Shown piece by piece: positions 59,914 to 64,000 of a stretch of DNA of 64,000 bases. Within the stretch, counting starts at the first letter, position 1, and every line of letters starts with the position of its first letter. Both the position numbers and the translations under genes were made by a program. Source of the stretch: Atherix ibis (lineage: Eukaryota; Arthropoda; Insecta; Diptera; Athericidae); contig OY282608.1 of assembly GCA_958298945.1 (NCBI GenBank), forward strand, positions 75,316,806-75,380,805, given 5' to 3'. The notes beneath the pieces were generated by a model. That model made no database searches. It had not been told where the DNA came from and was given only the letters and a program-made list of their open reading frames with translations.

Positions 59914-60867
59914 TTGGTTTGTTGGTTTGTTGGCTTGTTGGTTTGTTGGTTTGTTGGTTTGTTGGTTTATTGGTTTGTTCGTTTGTTGGGTTGTTGGTTT
60001 GTTGGTTTGTTGGTTTGTTGGTTTGTTGGTTTGTTGGTTTGTTGGTTTGTTGGTTTGTTGGTTTGTTGGTATGTTGGTTTGTTGGTTTGTTGGTTTGTTG
60101 GTTTGTTGGTTTGTTGGTTTGTTGGTTTGTTGGTTTGTTGGTTTGTTGGTTTGTTGGTGTGTTGGTTTGTTGGTTTGTTGGTTTGTTGGCTTGTTCATTT
60201 GTTGGTTTGTTGGTTTGTTGGTTTGTTGGTTTATTGGTTTGTTGGTTTGTTGGTTTGTTGGTTTGTTGGTTTGTTGGTTGTTGGTATGTTGGTTTGTTTG
60301 TTTGTTGGTCTGTTGGCTTGTTGGCTTGTTGGTTTGTTGGTTTGTTGGTTTGTTGGTTTGTTGGTTTGTTGGTTTGTTAGTTTGTTGGTTTGTTCGTTTG
60401 TTGTTTTGTTATTTTGTTGGTTTGTTCACTTGTGCGTTTGTTGGCTTGTTGGTTTGTTGGCTTGTCGGCTTGTTGGTTTGTTGGTTTGTTGGTTTGTTGG
60501 TTTGTTAGTTTGTTGGTATGTTGGATTGTTGGCTTGTTGGTTAGTTGGTTTGTTGGTTTGTTTGTTTGTTGGTTTGTTCGTTTGTTGGTTTGTTAGTTTG
60601 TTGGCTTATTGGTTTGTTGGTTTGTTGGTTTGTTGGTTTTTTGGTTTGTTGGTTTGTTGGTTTGTTGGTTTGTTGGCTTGTTGGTTTGTTGGTTTCTTGG
60701 TTTCTTGGTTTGTTGGTTACTTGGTTTGTTGGTTTGTTGGTTTGTTGGTTTGTTGGTTTGTTGGTTTATTGGTTTGTTCGTTTGTTGGTTTTTTGGTTTG
60801 TTGGTTTGTTGGTTTGTTGGTTTGTTGGCTTGTTGGTTTGTTGGTTTCTTGGTTTCTTGGTTTGTTG

Positions 60868-61102
60868 GTTACGTGGTTTGTTGGTTTGTTGGTTTGTTGG
60901 CTTGCTGGTTTACTGGTTTGTTGGTTTGTTGGTTTGTTGCTTTGTTGGTTTGTTTGTTTGTTGGTTTGGTCGTTTGTTGGCTTGTTGGTTTATTGGCTTG
61001 TTGGTTTGATAGTATGTTGGCTTGTTGGTTTGTTCGTTTGTTATTTTGTTGGTTTGTTGGTTTGTTGGTTTGTTCGTTTGTTGGTGTTGGTTACTTGATT
61101 TG
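60868..61102 (+). repeat. Module M1, copy 17
   Basis: This 235-bp copy opens with GGTTACGTGG, a T-to-G change relative to all other copies. It otherwise follows copy 16, including GATAGTATG. M4 follows at 61177. Confidence 0.78.
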
Positions 61103-62617
61103 TTGGTTTGTTGGTTTGTTGGCTTGTTGGTTTGTTGGTTTGTTGGTTTGTAGGTTTATTTGTTTGTTTGTTTGTTGGTGTGTACGTTTGTTGGTTTGTT
61201 GGTTACTTGGTTTGTTGGTTTGTTCGTTTGCTCGTTTGTTGGTTTGTTGGTTTATTGGTTTGTTCGTTTGTTGGGCTGTTGGTTTGTTGGTTTGTTGGTT
61301 TGTTGGTTTGTTGGTTTGTTGGTTTGTTGGTTTGTTGGTTTGTTGGTTTGTTGGTTTGTTGGTTTGTTGGTTTGTTGGTTTGTTGGTTTGTTGGTTTGTT
61401 CGTTTGTTGGTTTGTTGGTTTGTTGGCTTGTTCATTTGTTGGTTTGTTGGTTTGTTGGTTTATTGGTTTGTTGGTTTGTTGGTTTGTTGGTTTGTTGGTT
61501 TGTTGGTTTGTTGGTTTGTTGGTATGTTGGTTTGTTTGTTTGTTGGTTTGTTGGCTTGTTGGCTTGTTGGTTTGTCGGTTTGTTGGTTTGTTGGTTTGTT
61601 TGTTTGTTGGTTTGTTGGTTTGTTGGTTTGTTGGTTTGTTGGTTTTTTGGTTTGTTGGTTTATTGGTTTGTTGGTTTGTTGGTTTGTTGGCTTGTTGGCT
61701 TTTTGGTTTGTTGGTTTGTTGGTTTGTTGGTTTGTTGGTTTGTTGGTTTGTTGGTTTGTTGGTTTGTTGGTTTGTTTGTTTTGTTGGTTTGTTTGTTTGT
61801 TGGTTTGTTGGCTTGTTGGCTTGTTGGTTTGTTGGTTTGTTGGTTTGTTGGTTTGTTGGTTTGTTGGTTTGTTGGTTTGTTGGTTTGTTGGTTTGTTGGT
61901 TTGTTGGTTTATTGGTTTGTTGGTTTGTTGGTTTGTTGGTTTGTTGGTTTGTTTATTTATTGGTTTGTTGGTTTGTTGGTTTGTTGGTTTGTTGGTTTGT
62001 TAGCTTGTTGGCTTGTTGGTTTGTTGGTTTGTTGGTTTGTTGGTTTGTTGGTTTGTTGGTTTGTTAGTTTGTTGGTTTGTTCGTTTGTTGGTTTGTTAGT
62101 TTGTTGGTTTGTTCACTTTTGCGTTTGTTGGCTTGTTGGTTTGTTGGCTTGTTGGCTTGTTGGTTTGTTGGTTTGTTGGTTTGTTGGTTTGTTAGTTTGT
62201 TGGTATGTTGGCTTGTTGGCTTGTTGGTTAGTTGGTTTGTTGGTTTGTTGGTTTGTTGGTTTGTTGGTTTGTTCGTTTGTTGGTTTGTTAGTTTGTTGGT
62301 TTATTAGTTTGTTCGTTTGTTGGTTTGTTGGTTTGTTGGTTTGTTGGTTTCTTGGTTTGTTGGTTTGTCGGTTTTTTGGTTTGTTGGTTTGTTGGTTTGT
62401 TGGTTTGTTGGTTTGTTGGCTTGTTGGTTTGTTGGTTTGTTGGTTTGTTGGTTTGTTGGTTTGTTTGTTTGCTTGTTTGTTGGTTTGTTGGTTTGTTGGT
62501 TTGTTGGTTTGTTGGTTTTTTGGTTTGTTGGTTTATTGGTTTGTTGGTTTGTTGGTTTGTTGGCTTGTTGGCTTTTTGGTTTGTTGGTTTTTTGGTTTGT
62601 TGGTTTGTTGGTTTTTT

Positions 62618-62853
62618 GGTTACTTGGTTTGTTGGTTTGTTGGTTTGTTGGCTTGTTGGTTTACTGGTTTGTTGGTTTGTTAGTTTGTTGCTTCGTTGGT
62701 TTGTTTGTTTGTTGGTTTGGTCGTTTGTTGGCTTGTTGGTTTATTGGCTTGTTGGTTTGATAGTTTGTTGGCTTGTTGGTTTGTGCGTTTGTTATTTTGT
62801 TGGTTTGTTGGTTTGTTGGTTTGTTCGTTTGTTGGTGTTGGTTACTTGATTTG
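62618..62853 (+). repeat. Module M1, copy 18
   Basis: This 236-bp copy is preceded by GGTTTTTTGG in place of the usual GGTTTCTTGG. It has GCTTCGTT near 62690 and GTGCGTTTGTTATTTTG near 62784. M4 follows at 62928 and then GTAGGTTTGTTGGTTACTTTG, a form shared with 48.07 and 50.78 kb. Confidence 0.78.
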
Positions 62854-63358
62854 TTGGTTTGTTGGTTTGTTGGCTTGTTGGTTTGTTGGTTTGTTGGTTT
62901 GTAGGTTTATTTGTTTGTTTGTTTGTTGGTGTGTACGTTTGTAGGTTTGTTGGTTACTTTGTTTGTTGGTTTGTTCGTTTGTTGGTTTGTTGGTTTATTG
63001 GTTTGTTCGTTTGTTGGGTTGTTGGTTTGTTGGTTTGTTGGTTTGTTGGTTTGTTGGTTTGTTGGTTTGTTGGTTTGTTGGTTTGTTGGTTTGTTGGTTT
63101 GTTGGTTTGTTGGTTTGTTGGTTTGTTGGTTTGTTGGTTTGTTGGTTTGTTGGTTTGTTGGTGTGTTGGTTTGTTGGTTTGTTGGTTTGTTGGCTTGTTC
63201 ATTTGTTGGTTTGTTGGTTTGTTGGTTTGTTGGTTTATTGGTTTGTTGGTTTGTTGGTTTGTTGGTTTGTTGGTTTGTTAGTTGTTGGTATGTTGGTTTG
63301 TTTGTTTGTTGGTCTGTTGGCTTGTTGGCTTGTTGGTTTGTTGGTTTGTTGGTTTGTT

Positions 63359-64000
63359 GGTTTGTTTGTTTGTTGGTTTGTTGGTTTGTTGGTTTGTTGG
63401 TTTGTTGGTTTTTTGGTTTGTTGGTTTATTGGATTGTTGGTTTGTTGGTTTGTTGGCTTATTGGCTTCTTGGTTTGGTGGTTTGTTGGTTTGTTGGTTTG
63501 TTGGTTTGTTGGTTTGTTGGTTTGTTTGTTTGTTGGTTTGTTTGTTTGTTGGTTTGTTGGCCTGTTGGCTTGTTGGTTTGTTGGTTTGTTGGTTTGTTGG
63601 TTTGTTGGTTTGTTGGTTTGTTGGTTTGTTGGTTTGTTGGTTTGTTGGTTTTTTGGTTTGTTGGTTTGTTGGTTTGTTGGTTTGTTGGCTTGTTGGCTTG
63701 TTGGATTCTTGGTTTGTTGGTTTGTTGTTTTGTTGGTTTGTTGGTTTGTTGGTTTGTTGGTTTGTTCGTTTGTTGTTTTGTTGGTTTGTTGGTTTGTTCG
63801 CTTGTGCGTTTGTTGGCTTGTTGGTTTGTTGGCTTGTTCGTTTGTTGGTGTTGGTTACTTGATTTGTTGGTTTGTTGGTTTGTTGGCTTGTTGGTTTGTT
63901 GGTTTGTTGGTTTGTTGGTTTGTTTGTTTGTTGGTTTGGTCGGTTGTTAGCTTGTTGGTTTTTTGGCTTGTTGGCTTGTTGGCTTGTTGGTTTGTTGGTA
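63359..64000 (+). repeat. Right end of window, array continues
   Basis: The octamers continue with an M2 of the CGCTTGTGCG type near 63799, which runs within 50 bases into an M1 ending at 63847 without the rest of M1. M3 follows at 63933, again 86 bases after the ending starts. The window ends inside M3 at GGTTTGTTGGTA, so the array extends beyond. Confidence 0.8.

Larger units (their letters stand above)
57527..60354 (+). repeat. 2.83-kb tandem duplication, unit 1
   Basis: This unit matches from 60,355 at offset 2828 (GTTATTTTG near 57580 and 60408). The offset then varies through 2852, 2836, 2852, 2844 and 2836, all differing by multiples of 8. At 59,860 this unit lacks 104 bases of M1, and further on it lacks the M4 segment, so the final offset is 3004. 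The left edge of unit 2 coincides with the right end of unit 1. Confidence 0.85.
60355..63358 (+). repeat. 2.83-kb tandem duplication, unit 2
   Basis: This unit is about 3.0 kb long because it keeps the M1 interior and M4 lost from unit 1. Near-identical landmarks include the irregular TTGTTTTGTTGG (58925 and 61777), TTTATTTATTGG (59108 and 61952), CACTTTTGCG (59270 and 62114), and the shortened GGTTGTTGGTATG (60276; AGTTGTTGGTATG at 63280 here). Confidence 0.85.
1..64000 (+). repeat. Octamer satellite array, unit GGTTTGTT
   Basis: Every part of the window reads as consecutive copies of GGTTTGTT or close variants, with no non-repeat interval and no array edge in view. The canonical unit is 3 G and 5 T (37.5% GC), so the plus strand is T/G-rich and the minus strand A/C-rich throughout. 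Most variants differ from the unit by one base: C, T or A at position 1; A, T or C at position 2; C or A at position 3; A, G or C at position 4; A or G at position 5; A, T or C at position 6; G at position 7; A or G at position 8. Rare six-, seven- and nine-base units shift the register. All long open frames are by-products of the composition. That this is eukaryotic satellite DNA is inferred from size and structure; no function can be read from it. Confidence 0.97.

Noticed and set aside
1..64000. Telomere repeat array
   Set aside because: The unit is G/T-rich like telomeres but lacks the GGG-type tract and matches no telomere repeat I know. The kb-scale duplications and heavy variation are satellite-like. 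An unusual telomere-derived repeat is not fully excluded.
1..64000. CRISPR array or prokaryotic repeat
   Set aside because: There is no repeat-spacer alternation. The eight-base unit is continuous, and there are no cas-like genes.
1..64000. Array produced by assembly error or sequencing noise
   Set aside because: Rare variants are shared in the same order by distant blocks, which random error would not give. Collapsed or falsely duplicated copies remain possible for the most identical pairs (21.4-25.5 and 42.4-44.7 kb) and need read-level support.

Overview
The whole 64,000-base window is one uninterrupted tandem array of the octamer GGTTTGTT (AACAAACC on the other strand). Both edges lie inside the array. 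I see no unique sequence, no RNA gene, no recognisable transposon and no credible protein-coding gene. An array of this size with layered internal duplications is typical of eukaryotic satellite DNA in a long-read assembly. The species cannot be read from the sequence, and I do not recognise the octamer as a named satellite or telomere repeat.

The plus strand is almost all T and G. A and C enter mainly as point variants of the octamer, such as GGCTTGTT, GGTTTATT, CGTTTGTT, AGTTTGTT, GGTTAGTT and GGTTACTT. Since 8 is not a multiple of 3, all three plus frames read the same octapeptide cycle (GLLVCWFV) and all three minus frames read NKPTNQQT. Stops need an A on the plus strand, so long open frames appear everywhere by composition alone.

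On top of the octamer is a second layer of variant modules a few hundred bases long, which I label M1 to M4. M1 runs about 230-360 bp and ends in a six-base unit, GGTGTT, that breaks the octamer register. That ending occurs 27 times in identical 20-base form. M2 carries GTTCACTTGTGCG or GTTCGCTTGTGAG. M3 carries GGTTTGGTCGGTTGTTAG. M4 carries GGTGTGTACG.

A third layer is head-to-tail duplication of whole blocks of 0.5 to 3.4 kb. The clearest cases are 5.4-8.8, 12.1-18.9, 21.4-27.9, 42.4-44.7, 47.7-53.2 and 57.5-63.4 kb, and several have copies that abut directly. Within copies, alignment offsets change almost only in steps of 8 bases.

By region: 1-5.0 kb holds diverged octamers with M2 and M3 but no M1. 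5.0-12 kb is rich in M1 and M4. 12.1-18.9 kb is a 3.4-kb duplication. 18.9-32.7 kb lacks the M1 ending and is dominated by a different variant family with the G-form of M2. 32.7-47 kb has M1, M2 and M3 mixed with 0.5- and 1.3-kb duplications. 47.7-63.4 kb is two large tandem duplications separated by a mixed stretch. The array looks like a satellite growing by repeated segmental amplification plus octamer-level gain and loss.
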